This document shows positions 52,300 to 64,000 of a stretch of 64,000 nucleotides of DNA, piece after piece. The notes under the pieces were generated by a model, which made no database searches, was not told the DNA's origin, and saw only the letters and a program-made list of their open reading frames with translations. A program made the translations under genes and the position numbers. Position 1 is the stretch's first letter. Each line of letters opens with the position of its first letter. The DNA is from Auanema rhodensis (taxonomy: Eukaryota; Nematoda; Chromadorea; Rhabditida; Rhabditidae). Where the stretch lies: positions 3,410,001 through 3,474,000 of the forward strand of contig OZ059899.1 in assembly GCA_964057225.1 (NCBI GenBank). Reading direction: 5' to 3'.

Positions 52300-54405
52300 T
52301 AAGTTCACACTTATATCCTCGATTTTCACCCTGAAGAAATAATTTTTTCGTTGAATAACATTGTCCATCGTCTTTGCCTTGAAAAAAGGAATCTAAAAAC
52401 ATCTACTTTTTGCTAAATTATTTTGAAATTTTTCGAAAAAATTTTTGTCAAAATGTTTTTGGAAGCAATGTTGAGTGTACATGGAAACTCAACATACACT
52501 AATGCATCATTTTTCAAACGATCATAACTAATTTTTGTATCAGGTGTTTCTCAATGTAGTATAGTGCATTCGATGCGGATTTTTAAGCTGCGTCGATCTG
52601 TGTTATCAGATTTGCGCTAGCTTAAAAATGCACCGAGATATCAACTGATATAAGTTCACACTTATATCCTCGATTTTCACCCTGAAGAAATAATTTTTTC
52701 GTTGAATAACATTGTCCATCGTCTTTGCCTTGAAAAAAGGAATCTAAAAACATCTACTTTTTGCTAAATTATTTTGAAATTTTTCGAAAAAATTTTTGTC
52801 AAAATGTTTTTGGAAGCAATGTTGAGTGTACATGGAAACTCAACATACACTAATGCATCATTTTTCAAACGATCATAACTAATTTTTGTATTAAGCGTTT
52901 CTTAATGTAGTATAGTGCATTCGATGCGGATTTTTAAGCTGCGTCGATCTGTGTTATCAGATTTGCGCTAGCTTAAAAATGCACCGAGATATCAACTGAT
53001 ATAAGTTCACACTTATATCCTCGATTTTCACCCTGAAGAAATAATTTTTTCGTTGAATAACATTGTCCATCGTCTTTGCCTTGAAAAAAGGAATCTAAAA
53101 ACATCTACTTTTTGCTAAATTATTTTGAAATTTTTCGAAAAAATTTTTGTCAAAATGTTTTTGGAAGCAATGTTGAGTGTACATGGAAACTCAACATACA
53201 CTAATGCATCATTTTTCAAACGATCATAACTAATTTTTGTATCAGGTGTTTCTCAATGTAGTATAGTGCATTCGATGCGGATTTTTAAGCTGCGTCGATC
53301 TGTGTTATCAGATTTGCGCTAGCTTAAAAATGCACCGAGATATCAACTGATATAAGTTCACACTTATATCCTCGATTTTCACCCTGAAGAAATAATTTTT
53401 TCGTTGAATAACATTGTCCATCGTCTTTGCCTTGAAAAAAGGAATCTAAAAACATCTACTTTTTGCTAAATTATTTTGAAATTTTTCGAAAAAATTTTTG
53501 TCAAAATGTTTTTGGAAGCAATGTTGAGTGTACATGGAAACTCAACATACACTAATGCATCATTTTTCAAACGATCATAACTAATTTTTGTATTAAGCAT
53601 TTCTTAATGTAGTATAGTGCATTCGATGCGGATTTTTAAGCTGCGTCGATCTGTGTTATCAGATTTGCGCTAGCTTAAAAATGCACCGAGATATCAACTA
53701 ATATAAGTTCACACTTATATCCTCGATTTTCACCCTGAAGAAATAATTTTTTCGTTGAATAACATTGTCCATCGTCTTTGCCTTGAAAAAAGGAATCTAA
53801 AAACATCTACTTTTTGCTAAATTATTTTGAAATTTTTCGAAAAAATTTTTGTCAAAATGTTTTTGGAAGCAATGTTGAGTGTACATGGAAACTCAACATA
53901 CACTAATGCATCATTTTTCAAACGATCATAACTAATTTTTGTATCAGGTGTTTCTCAATGTAGTATAGTGCATTCGATGCGGATTTTTAAGCTGCGTCGA
54001 TCTGTGTTATCAGATTTGCGCTAGCTTAAAAATGCACCGAGATATCAACTGATATAAGTTCACACTTATATCCTCGATTTTCACCCTGAAGAAATAATTT
54101 TTTCGTTGAATAACATTGTCCATCGTCTTTGCCTTGAAAAAAGGAATCTAAAAACATCTACTTTTTGCTAAATTATTTTGAAATTTTTCGAAAAAATTTT
54201 TGTCAAAATGTTTTTGGAAGCAATGTTGAGTGTACATGGAAACTCAACATACACTAATGCATCATTTTTCAAACGATCATAACTAATTTTTGTATTAAGC
54301 GTTTCTTAATGTAGTATAGTGCATTCGATGCGGATTTTTAAGCTGCGTCGATCTGTGTTATCAGATTTGCGCTAGCTTAAAAATGCACCGAGATATCAAC
54401 TGATA
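52300..54405 (+). repeat. Higher-order repeat, three copies of a 2-monomer (702-bp) unit
   Basis: Monomers alternate between the CAGGTGTTTCTC haplotype (52300, 53002, 53704) and the TAAGCGTTTCTTAATG haplotype (52651, 53353, 54055). Both carry GAAATAAT and AAAAAAGG. CAGGTG (A244 to G) occurs only here and in the neighbour at 51949. Private changes are TAAGCATTTC near 53597 and AACTAATAT near 53697. Confidence 0.9.
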
Positions 54406-57213
54406 TAAGTTCACACTTATATCCTCGATTTTCACCCTGAAGAATTAATTTTTTCGTTGAATAACATTATCCATCGTCTTTGCCTTGAAAAATGGAATCT
54501 AAAAACATCTACTTTTTGCTAAATTATTTTGAAATTTTTCGAAAAAATTTTTGTCAAAATGTTTTTGGAAGCAATGTTGAGTGTACATGGAAACTCAACA
54601 TACACTAATGCATCATTTTTCAAACGATCATAACTAATTTTTGTATTAAGCGTTTCTTAATGTAGTATAGTGCATTCGATGCGGATTTTTAAGCTGCGTC
54701 GATCTGTGTTATCAGATTTGCGCTAGCTTAAAAATGCACCGAGATATCAACTGATATAAGTTCACACTTATATCCTCGATTTTCACCCTGAAGAATTAAT
54801 TTTTTCGTTGAATAACATTGTCCATCGTCTTTGCCTTGAAAAATGGAATCTAAAAACATCTACTTTTTGCTAAATTATTCTGAAATTTTTCGAAAAAATT
54901 TTTGTCAAAATGTTTTTGGAAGCAATGTTGAGTGTACATGGAAACTCAAGATACACTAATGCATCATTTTTCAAACGATCATAACTAATTTTTGTATCAA
55001 GTGTTTCTCAATGTAGTATAGTGCATTCGATGCGGATTTTTAAGCTGCGTCGATCTGTGTTATCAGATTTGCGCTAGCTTAAAAATGCACCGAGATATCA
55101 ACTGATATAAGTTCACACTTATATCCTCGATTTTCACCCTGAAGAATTAATTTTTTCGTTGAATAACAATGTCCATCGTCTTTGCCTTGAAAAATGGAAT
55201 CTTAAAACATCTACTTTTTGCTAAATTATTTTGAAATTTTTCGAAAAAATTTTTGTCAAAATGTTTTTGGAAGCAATGTTGAGTGTACATGGAAACTCAA
55301 CATACACTAATGCATCATTTTTCAAACGATCATAACTAATTTTTGTATTAAGCGTTTCTTAATGTAGTATAGTGCATTCGATGCGGATTTTTAAGCTGCG
55401 TCGATCTGTGTTATCAGATTTGCGCTAGCTTAAAAATGCACCGAGATATCAACTGATATAAGTTCACACTTATATCCTCGATTTTCACCCTGAAGAATTA
55501 ATTTTTTCGTTGAATAACATTGTCCATCGTCTTTGCCTTGAAAAATGGAATTTAAAAACATCTACTTTTTGCTAAATTATTCTGAAATTTTTCGAAAAAA
55601 TTTTTGTCAAAATGTTTTTGGAAGCAATGTTGAGTGTACATGGAAACTCAACATACACTAATGCATCATTTTTCAAACGATCATAACTAATTTTTGTATT
55701 AAGCGTTTCTCAATGTAGTATAGTGCATTCGATGCGGATTTTTAAGCTGCGTCGATCTGTGTTATCAGATTTGCGCTAGCTTAAAAATGCACCGAGATAT
55801 CAACTGATATAAGTTCACACTTTTATCCTCGATTTTCACCCTGAAGAATTAATTTTTTCGTTGAATAACATTGTCCATCGTCTTTGCCTTGAAAAATGGA
55901 ATCTAAAAACATCTACTTTTTGCTAAATTATTTCGAAATTTTTCGAAAAAATTTTTGTCAAAATGTTTTTGGAAGCAATGTTGAGTGTACATGGAAACTC
56001 AACATACACTAATGCATCATTTTTCAAACGATCATAACTAATTTTTGTATTAAGCGTTTCTCAATGTAGTATAGTGCATTCGATGCGGATTTTTAAGCTG
56101 CGTCGATCTGTGTTATCAGATTTGCGCTAGCTTAAAAATGCACCGAGATATCAACTGATATAAGTTCACACTTATATCCTCGATTTTCACCCTGAAGAAT
56201 TAATTTTTTCGTTGAATAACATTGTCCATCGTCTTTGCCTTGAAAAATGGAATCTAAAAACATCTACTTTTTGCTAAATTATTTCGAAATTTTTCGAAAA
56301 AATTTTTGTCAAAATGTTTTTGGAAGCAATGTTGAGTGTACATGGAAACTCAACATACACTAATGCATCATTTTTCAAACGATCATAACTAATTTTTGTA
56401 TTAAGCGTTTCTTAATGTAGTATAGTGCATTCGATGCGGATTTTTAAGCTGCGTCGATCTGTGTTATCAGATTTGCGCTAGCTTAAAAATGCACCGAGAT
56501 ATCAACTGATATAAGTTCACACTTATATCCTCGATTTTCACCCTGAAGAATTAATTTTTTCGTTGAATAACATTGTCCATCGTCTTTGCCTTGAAAAATG
56601 GAATCTAAAAACATCTACTTTTTGCTAAATTATTCTGAAATTTTTCGAAAAAATTTTTGTCAAAATGTTTTTGGAAGCAATGTTGAGTGTACATGGAAAC
56701 TCAACATACACTAATGCATCATTTTTCAAACGATCATAACTAATTTTTGTATCAAGTGTTTCTCAATGTAGTATAGTGCATTCGATGCGGATTTTTAAGC
56801 TGCGTCGATCTGTGTTATCAGATTTGCGCTAGCTTAAAAATGCACCGAGATATCAACTGATATAAGTTCACACTTATATCCTCGATTTTCACCCTGAAGA
56901 ATTAATTTTTTCGTTGAATAACATTGTCCATCGTCTTTGCCTTGAAAAATGGAATCTTAAAACATCTACTTTTTGCTAAATTATTCTGAAATTTTTCGAA
57001 AAAATTTTTGTCAAAATGTTTTTGGAAGCAATGTTGAGTGTACATGGAAACTCAACATACACTAATGCATCATTTTTCAAACGATCATAACTAATTTTTG
57101 TATCAAGTGTTTCTCAATGTAGTATAGTGCATTCGATGCGGATTTTTAAGCTGCGTCGATCTGTGTTATCAGATTTGCGCTAGCTTAAAAATGCACCGAG
57201 ATATCAACTGATA
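54406..57213 (+). repeat. Array block: 8 heterogeneous monomers
   Basis: The types here vary at 124-125 (TTATTTTGA, TTATTCTGA, TTATTTCGA), at 96 (TCTTAAAAC) and at 253 (TTTCTTAATG), in no clear order. Private changes include ACATTATCC near 54468, CTCAAGATAC near 54948, AACAATGTCC near 55168 and CACTTTTATCC near 55820. This is the most variable stretch of the right half, and may be an older, less recently homogenised part. Confidence 0.75.
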
Positions 57214-58617
57214 TAAGTTCACACTTATATCCTCGATTTTCACCCTGAAGAATTAATTTTTTCGTTGAATAACATTGTCCATCGTCTTTGCCTTGAAAAA
57301 TGGAATCTTAAAACATCTACTTTTTGCTAAATTATTTTGAAATTTTTTGAAAAAATTTTTGTCAAAATGTTTTTGGAAGCAATGTTGAGTGTACATGGAA
57401 ACTCAACATACACTAATGCATCATTTTTCAAACGATCATAACTAATTTTTGTATCAAGTGTTTCTCAATGTAGTATAGGGCATTCGATGCGGATTTTTAA
57501 GCTGCGTCGATCTGTGTTATCAGATTTGCGCTAGCTTAAAAATGCACCGAGATATCAACTGATATAAGTTCACACTTATATCCTCGATTTTCACCCTGAA
57601 GAATTAATTTTTTCGTTGAATAACATTGTCCATCGTCTTTGCCTTGAAAAATGGAATCTTAAAACATCTACTTTTTGCTAAATTATTTTGAAATTTTTCG
57701 AAAAAATTTTTGTCAAAATGTTTTTGGAAGCAATGTTGAGTGTACATGGAAACTCAACATACACTAATGCATCATTTTTCAAACGATCATAACTAATTTT
57801 TGTATCAAGTGTTTCTCAATGTAGTATAGTGCATTCGATGCGGATTTTTAAGCTGCGTCGATCTGTGTTATCAGATTTGCGCTAGCTTAAAAATGCACCG
57901 AGATATCAACTGATATAAGTTCACACTTATATCCTCGATTTTCACCCTGAAGAATTAATTTTTTCGTTGAATAACATTGTCCATCGTCTTTGCCTTGAAA
58001 AATGGAATCTTAAAACATCTACTTTTTGCTAAATTATTTTGAAATTTTTTGAAAAAATTTTTGTCAAAATGTTTTTGGAAGCAATGTTGAGTGTACATGG
58101 AAACTCAACATACACTAATGCATCATTTTTCAAACGATCATAACTAATTTTTGTATCAAGTGTTTCTCAATGTAGTATAGGGCATTCGATGCGGATTTTT
58201 AAGCTGCGTCGATCTGTGTTATCAGATTTGCGCTAGCTTAAAAATGCACCGAGATATCAACTGATATAAGTTCACACTTATATCCTCGATTTTCACCCTG
58301 AAGAATTAATTTTTTCGTTGAATAACATTGTCCATCGTCTTTGCCTTGAAAAATGGAATCTTAAAACATCTACTTTTTGCTAAATTATTTTGAAATTTTT
58401 CGAAAAAATTTTTGTCAAAATGTTTTTGGAAGCAATGTTGAGTGTACATGGAAACTCAACATACACTAATGCATCATTTTTCAAACGATCATAACTAATT
58501 TTTGTATCAAGTGTTTCTCAATGTAGTATAGTGCATTCGATGCGGATTTTTAAGCTGCGTCGATCTGTGTTATCAGATTTGCGCTAGCTTAAAAATGCAC
58601 CGAGATATCAACTGATA
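57214..58617 (+). repeat. Higher-order repeat, two copies of a 2-monomer (702-bp) unit
   Basis: The monomers at 57214 and 57916 share TTTTTTGAAAAA at the palindrome and TATAGGGCATTC, two changes found nowhere else. Each is followed by an ordinary TCTTAAAAC monomer (57565 and 58267). The two 702-bp units look the same by eye, pointing to a very recent duplication. Confidence 0.9.
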
Positions 58618-60722
58618 TAAGTTCACACTTATATCCTCGATTTTCACCCTGAAGAATTAATTTTTTCGTTGAATAACATTGTCTATCGTCTTTGCCTTGA
58701 GAAATGGAATCTAAAAACATCTACTTTTTGCTAAATTATTTTGAAATTTTTCGAAAAAATTTTTGTCAAAATGTTTTTGGAAGCAATGTTGAGTGTACAT
58801 GGAAACTCAACATATACTAATGCATCATTTTTCAAACGATCATAACTAATTTTTGTATCAAGTGTTTCTCAATGTAGTATAGTGCATTCGATGCGGATTT
58901 TTAAGCTGCGTCGATCTGTGTTATCAGATTTGCGCTAGCTTAAAAATGCACCGAGATATCAACTGATATAAGTTCACACTTATATCCTCGATTTTCACCC
59001 TGAAGAATTAATTTTTTCGTTGAATAACATTGTCCATCGTCTTTGCCTTGAAAAATGGAATCTAAAAACATCTATTTTTTGCTAAATTATTTTGAAATTT
59101 TTCGAAAAAATTTTTGTCAAAATGTTTTTGGAAGCAATGTTGAGTGTACATGGAAACTCAACATACACTAATGCATCATTTTTCAAACGATCATAACTAA
59201 TTTTTGTATCAAGTGTTTCTCAATGTAGTATAGTGCATTCGATGCGGACTTTTAAGCTGCGTCGATCTGTGTTATCAGATTTGCGCTAGCTTAAAAATGC
59301 ACCGAGATATCAACTGATATAAGTTCACACTTATATCCTCGATTTTCACCCTGAAGAATTAATTTTTTCGTTGAATAACATTGTCTATCGTCTTTGCCTT
59401 GAGAAATGGAATCTAAAAACATCTACTTTTTGCTAAATTATTTTGAAATTTTTCGAAAAAGTTTTGTCAAAATGTTTTTGGAAGCAATGTTGAGTGTACA
59501 TGGAAACTCAACATATACTAATGCATCATTTTTCAAACGATCATAACTAATTTTTGTATCAAGTGTTTCTCAATGTAGTATAGTGCATTCGATGCGGATT
59601 TTTAAGCTGCGTCGATCTGTGTTATCAGATTTGCGCTAGCTTAAAAATGCACCGAGATATCAACTGATATAAGTTCACACTTATATCCTCGATTTTCACC
59701 CTGAAGAATTAATTTTTTCGTTGAATAACATTGTCCATCGTCTTTGCCTTGAAAAATGGAATCTAAAAACATCTATTTTTTGCTAAATTATTCTGAAATT
59801 TTTCGAAAAAATTTTTGTCAAAATGTTTTTGGAAGCAATGTTGAGTGTACATGGAAACTCAACATACACTAATGCATCATTTTTCAAACGATCATAACTA
59901 ATTTTTGTATCAAGCGTTTTTCAATGTAGTATAGTGCATTCGATGCGGATTTTTAAGCTGCGTCGATCTGTGTTATCAGATTTGCGCTAGCTTGAAAATG
60001 CACCCAGATATCAACTGATATAAGTTCACACTTATATCCTCAATTTTCACCCTGAAGAATTAATTTTTTCGTTGAATAACATTGTCCATCGTCTTTGCCT
60101 TGAAAAATGGAATCTAAAAACATCTACTTTTTGCTAAATTATTTTGAAATTTTTCGAAAAAATTTTTGTCAAAATGTTTTTGGAAGCAATGTTGAGTGTA
60201 CATGGAAACTCAACATACACTAATGCATCATTTTTCAAACGATCATAACTAATTTTTGTATCAAGCGTTTTTCAATGTAGTATAGTGCATTCGATGCGGA
60301 TTTTTAAGCTGCGTCGATCTGTGTTATCAGATTTGCGCTAGCTTAAAAATGCACCGAGATATCAACTGATATAAGTTCACACTTATATCCTCGATTTTCA
60401 CCCTGAAGAATTAATTTTTTCGTTGAATAACATTGTCCATCGTCTTTGCCTTGAAAAATGGAATCTTAAAACATCTACTTTTTGCTAAATTATTCTGAAA
60501 TTTTTCGAAAAAATTTTTGTCAAAATGTTTTTGGAAGCAATGTTGAGTGTACATGGAAACTCAACATACACTAATGCATCATTTTTCAAACGATCATAAC
60601 TAATTTTTGTATCAAGCGTTTTTCAATGTAGTATAGTGCATTCGATGCGGATTTTTAAGCTGCGTCGATCTGTGTTATCAGATTTGCGCTAGCTTAAAAA
60701 TGCACCGAGATATCAACTGATA
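58618..60722 (+). repeat. Array block: 6 monomers, source-like neighbour of the 4-monomer repeat
   Basis: The order is: GTCTATC with ATATACTAATG (58618); ACATCTATTTTTTG with GGACTTTTAAG (58969); GTCTATC with the one-base deletion (59320); ACATCTATTTTTTG with TTATTCTGA and GCTTGAAAATG (59670); CCTCAATTTT (60021); TCTTAAAAC with TTATTCTGA (60372). The series 58969-60020 is repeated with small changes at 61074-62125 and 62477-63528. Confidence 0.82.
59320..59669 (+). repeat. 350-bp monomer (one-base deletion), first of three
   Basis: At 59455-59469 the palindrome reads CGAAAAAGTTTTGTC rather than CGAAAAAATTTTTGTC. The 11-base A6T5 run has become the 10-base AAAAAGTTTT, a one-base loss plus a change to G. 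This is the first length change in the window, after 169 monomers of exact register. The copy also has GTCTATC, GAGAAATGG and ATATACTAATG. Confidence 0.93.
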
Positions 60723-61424
60723 TAAGTTCACACTTATATCCTCGATTTTCACCCTGAAGAATTAATTTTTTCGTTGAATAACATTGTCCATCGTCTTTGC
60801 CTTGAAAAATGGAATCTTAAAACATCTACTTTTTGCTAAATTATTTTGAAATTTTTCGAAAAAATTTTTGTCAAAATGTTTTTGGAAGCAATGTTGAGTG
60901 TACATGGAAACTCAACATATACTAATGCATCATTTTTCAAACGATCATAACTAATTTTTGTATCAAGTGTTTCTCAATGTAGTATAGTGCATTCGATGCG
61001 GATTTTTAAGCTGCGTCGATCTGTGTTATCAGATTTGCGCTAGCTTAAAAATGCACCGAGATATCAACTGATATAAGTTCACACTTATATCCTCGATTTT
61101 CACCCTGAAGAATTAATTTTTTCGTTGAATAACATTGTCCATCGTCTTTGCCTTGAAAAATGGAATCTAAAAACATCTATTTTTTGCTAAATTATTTCGA
61201 AATTTTTCGAAAAAATTTTTGTCAAAATGTTTTTGGAAGCAATGTTGAGTGTACATGGAAACTCAACATACACTAATGCATCATTTTTCAAACGATCATA
61301 ACTAATTTTTGTATCAAGTGTTTCTCAATGTAGTATAGTGCATTCGATGCGGACTTTTAAGCTGCGTCGATCTGTGTTATCAGATTTGCGCTAGCTTAAA
61401 AATGCACCGAGATATCAACTGATA

Positions 61425-61774
61425 TAAGTTCACACTTATATCCTCGATTTTCACCCTGAAGAATTAATTTTTTCGTTGAATAACATTGTCTATCGTCTTT
61501 GCCTTGAGAAATGGAATCTAAAAACATCTACTTTTTGCTAAATTATTTTGAAATTTTTCGAAAAAGTTTTGTCAAAATGTTTTTGGAAGCAATGTTGAGT
61601 GTACATGGAAACTCAACATATACTAATGCATCATTTTTCAAACGATCATAACTAATTTTTGTATCAAGTGTTTCTCAATGTAGTATAGTGCATTCGATGC
61701 GGATTTTTAAGCTGCGTCGATCTGTGTTATCAGATTTGCGCTAGCTTAAAAATGCACCGAGATATCAACTGATA
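61425..61774 (+). repeat. 350-bp monomer, second of three
   Basis: This copy carries the same CGAAAAAGTTTTGTC form (near 61560-61573) with GTCTATC, GAGAAATGG and ATATACTAATG as the copy at 59320. It is the third monomer of the first 1403-bp unit. Shared linked markers mean one deletion event was copied, not three independent ones. Confidence 0.93.
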
Positions 61775-62827
61775 TAAGTTCACACTTATATCCTCGATTT
61801 TCACCCTGAAGAATTAATTTTTTCGTTGAATAACATTGTCCATCGTTTTTGCCTTGAAAAATGGAATCTAAAAACATCTATTTTTTGCTAAATTATTCTG
61901 AAATTTTTCGAAAAAATTTTTGTCAAAATGTTTTTGGAAGCAATGTTGAGTGTACATGGAAACTCAACATACACTAATGCATCATTTTTCAAACGATCAT
62001 AACTAATTTTTGTATCAAGCGTTTTTCAATGTAGTATAGTGCATTCGATGCGGATTTTTAAGCTGCGTCGATCTGTGTTATCAGATTTGCGCTAGCTTAA
62101 AAATGCACCGAGATATCAACTGATATAAGTTCACACTTATATCCTCGATTTTCACCCTGAAGAATTAATTTTTTCGTTGAATAACATTGTCCATCGTCTT
62201 TGCCTTGAAAAATGGAATCTTAAAACATCTACTTTTTGCTAAATTATTTTGAAATTTTTCGAAAAAATTTTTGTCAAAATGTTTTTGGAAGCAATGTTGA
62301 GTGTACATGGAAACTCAACATATACTAATGCATCATTTTTCAAACGATCATAACTAATTTTTGTATCAAGTGTTTCTCAATGTAGTATAGTGCATTCGAT
62401 GCGGATTTTTAAGCTGCGTCGATCTGTGTTATCAGATTTGCGCTAGCTTAAAAATGCACCGAGATATCAACTGATATAAGTTCACACTTATATCCTCGAT
62501 TTTCACCCTGAAGAATTAATTTTTTCGTTGAATAACATTGTCCATCGTCTTTGCCTTGAAAAATGGAATCTAAAAACATCTATTTTTTGCTAAATTATTT
62601 CGAAATTTTTCGAAAAAATTTTTGTCAAAATGTTTTTGGAAGCAATGTTGAGTGTACATGGAAACTCAACATACACTAATGCATCATTTTTCAAACGATC
62701 ATAACTAATTTTTGTATCAAGTGTTTCTCAATGTAGTATAGTGCATTCGATGCGGACTTTTAAGCTGCGTCGATCTGTGTTATCAGATTTGCGCTAGCTT
62801 AAAAATGCACCGAGATATCAACTGATA

Positions 62828-63177
62828 TAAGTTCACACTTATATCCTCGATTTTCACCCTGAAGAATTAATTTTTTCGTTGAATAACATTGTCTATCGTC
62901 TTTGCCTTGAGAAATGGAATCTAAAAACATCTACTTTTTGCTAAATTATTTTGAAATTTTTCGAAAAAGTTTTGTCAAAATGTTTTTGGAAGCAATGTTG
63001 AGTGTACATGGAAACTCAACATATACTAATGCATCATTTTTCAAACGATCATAACTAATTTTTGTATCAAGTGTTTCTCAATGTAGTATAGTGCATTCGA
63101 TGCGGATTTTTAAGCTGCGTCGATCTGTGTTATCAGATTTGCGCTAGCTTAAAAATGCACCGAGATATCAACTGATA
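62828..63177 (+). repeat. 350-bp monomer, third of three
   Basis: Same one-base deletion (near 62963-62976) and linked markers as the copies at 59320 and 61425. It is the third monomer of the second 1403-bp unit, lying exactly 1403 bp after the second copy. Confidence 0.93.
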
Positions 63178-63528
63178 TAAGTTCACACTTATATCCTCGA
63201 TTTTCACCCTGAAGAATTAATTTTTTCGTTGAATAACATTGTCCATCGTTTTTGCCTTGAAAAATGGAATCTAAAAACATCTATTTTTTGCTAAATTATT
63301 CTGAAATTTTTCGAAAAAATTTTTGTCAAAATGTTTTTGGAAGCAATGTTGAGTGTACATGGAAACTCAACATACACTAATGCATCATTTTTCAAACGAT
63401 CATAACTAATTTTTGTATCAAGCGTTTTTCAATGTAGTATAGTGCATTCGATGCGGATTTTTAAGCTGCGTCGATCTGTGTTATCAGATTTGCGCTAGCT
63501 TGAAAATGCACCGAGATATCAACTGATA

Positions 63529-64000
63529 TAAGTTCACACTTATATCCTCAATTTTCACCCTGAAGAATTAATTTTTTCGTTGAATAACATTGTCCATCGT
63601 CTTTGCCTTGAAAAATGGAATCTAAAAACATCTACTTTTTGCTAAATTATTTTGAAATTTTTCGAAAAAATTTTTGTCAAAATGTTTTTGGAAGCAATGT
63701 TGAGTGTACATGGAAACTCAACATACACTAATGCATCATTTTTCAAACGATCATAACTAATTTTTGTATCAAGCGTTTTTCAATGTAGTATAGTGCATTC
63801 GATGCGGATTTTTAAGCTGCGTCGATCTGTGTTATCAGATTTGCGCTAGCTTAAAAATGCACCGAGATATCAACTGATATAAGTTCACACTTATATCCTC
63901 GATTTTCACCCTGAAGAATTAATTTTTTCGTTGAATAACATTGTCCATCGTCTTTGCCTTGAAAAATGGAATCTTAAAACATCTACTTTTTGCTAAATTA
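63529..64000 (+). repeat. Last full monomer and a partial monomer at the window edge
   Basis: The full monomer 63529-63879 has CCTCAATTTT, as at 60021. The partial copy 63880-64000 (121 bp) begins a TCTTAAAAC type, as at 60372. The order 59670-60722 is therefore being repeated, ten monomers on, and the array clearly continues past the window. Confidence 0.9.

Larger units (their letters stand above)
60723..63528 (+). repeat. Higher-order repeat, two copies of a 4-monomer (1403-bp) unit
   Basis: 60723-62125 and 62126-63528 match monomer by monomer: TCTTAAAAC with ATATACTAATG; ACATCTATTTTTTG with TTATTTCGA and GGACTTTTAAG; GTCTATC with the one-base deletion; CATCGTTTTTGCC with ACATCTATTTTTTG and TTATTCTGA. 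The unit is 1403 bp because one of its four monomers is 350 bp. The one difference I noticed is GCTTGAAAATG near the end of the second copy (63500). Confidence 0.92.
1..64000 (+). repeat. Satellite DNA array, 351-bp monomer, about 182.3 copies head to tail
   Basis: The same roughly 351-bp sequence recurs from the first to the last base with no interruption, no inverted monomer and no foreign insertion. The word TAAGTTCACA marks each start at 1, 352, 703 and so on. The register holds exactly at 1+351n to 59320, then slips by one base at each of three 350-bp monomers. Copies differ mainly by single-base substitutions at a limited set of shared sites, so neighbours are nearly identical. The first monomer is about 31% G+C. 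Both ends of the window lie inside the array. Long homogeneous AT-rich arrays like this are typical of centromeric or pericentromeric heterochromatin. Chromosomal position and species are inference. No unrelated stretch of 300 bases exists anywhere in the window. Confidence 0.99.

Noticed and set aside
1-64000. CRISPR array
   Set aside because: The repeat unit is contiguous 351-bp tandem sequence, with no unique spacers between short repeats and no cas genes.
1-64000. Transposable element or retroelement remnants within the array
   Set aside because: No target-site duplications, terminal repeats, poly-A tails or non-satellite sequence were seen. Register is kept to 59319 and then changes only by single bases.
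1-64000. Assembly artefact from collapsed or over-expanded repeats
   Set aside because: Monomers carry ordered private variants and are not exact copies of one unit, which supports real structure. Copy number and the near-identical blocks (57214-58617, 60723-63528) could still be mis-sized and cannot be judged without reads.

Overview
The whole window is one uninterrupted satellite-DNA array. A monomer of 351 bp is repeated head to tail in a single orientation from base 1 to base 64000. There are 182 full monomers and a partial one of 121 bp (63880-64000), and neither edge reaches unique flanking sequence. I see no protein-coding gene, RNA gene, transposon insertion, CRISPR array or non-satellite base. 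Monomer starts fall at 1+351n up to 59320. After that, three 350-bp monomers shift the register by one base each (starts 59670, 61775, 63178).

Organism: the window suggests pericentromeric or heterochromatic satellite of a eukaryote, most plausibly an arthropod such as an insect. The first monomer has 110 G+C in 351 (about 31%), is rich in A- and T-tracts, and is close to two nucleosome repeats long. CpG is not depleted: 12 CpG against about 8.6 expected from 57 C and 53 G, which argues against a heavily methylated vertebrate genome. I cannot name the species or match a named satellite family from memory.

Monomer anatomy (positions relative to a start at TAAGTTCACA): a junction dyad spanning monomer boundaries (348-351 joined to 1-18); a CENP-B-box-like half site (47-63); a variable strip (79-107); an A/T-tract segment with a TTTTTCGAAAAA palindrome (108-161); a 9-bp stem hairpin (169-196); a second variable strip (242-265); and a 51-nt compound hairpin (280-330) whose outer 11-bp stem is perfect in the commonest form.

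Layout by monomer variants: 1-4914 mixed; 4915-8424 two copies of a 5-monomer unit; 8425-15795 mosaic, with three adjacent same-type monomers at 10531-11583; 15796-24570 an 11-monomer duplication followed by a 9-monomer-shifted partial copy; 24571-27729 mosaic, related to 31591-34047; 27730-34047 and 35803-40716 two copies of a long segment differing by a 3-monomer gain and a 1-monomer loss; 40717-45279 mosaic; 45280-51597 a 3-monomer higher-order repeat; 52300-54405 a 2-monomer repeat; 57214-58617 another 2-monomer repeat; 60723-63528 a 4-monomer repeat of 1403 bp. The array therefore has no single stable higher-order unit. It reads as nested, recent unequal-crossover and gene-conversion events of different sizes.

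Nothing here works together as genes. Any function would be structural (centromere or heterochromatin, nucleosome phasing) or through satellite transcripts that could fold into the hairpins described. Both are inferences.
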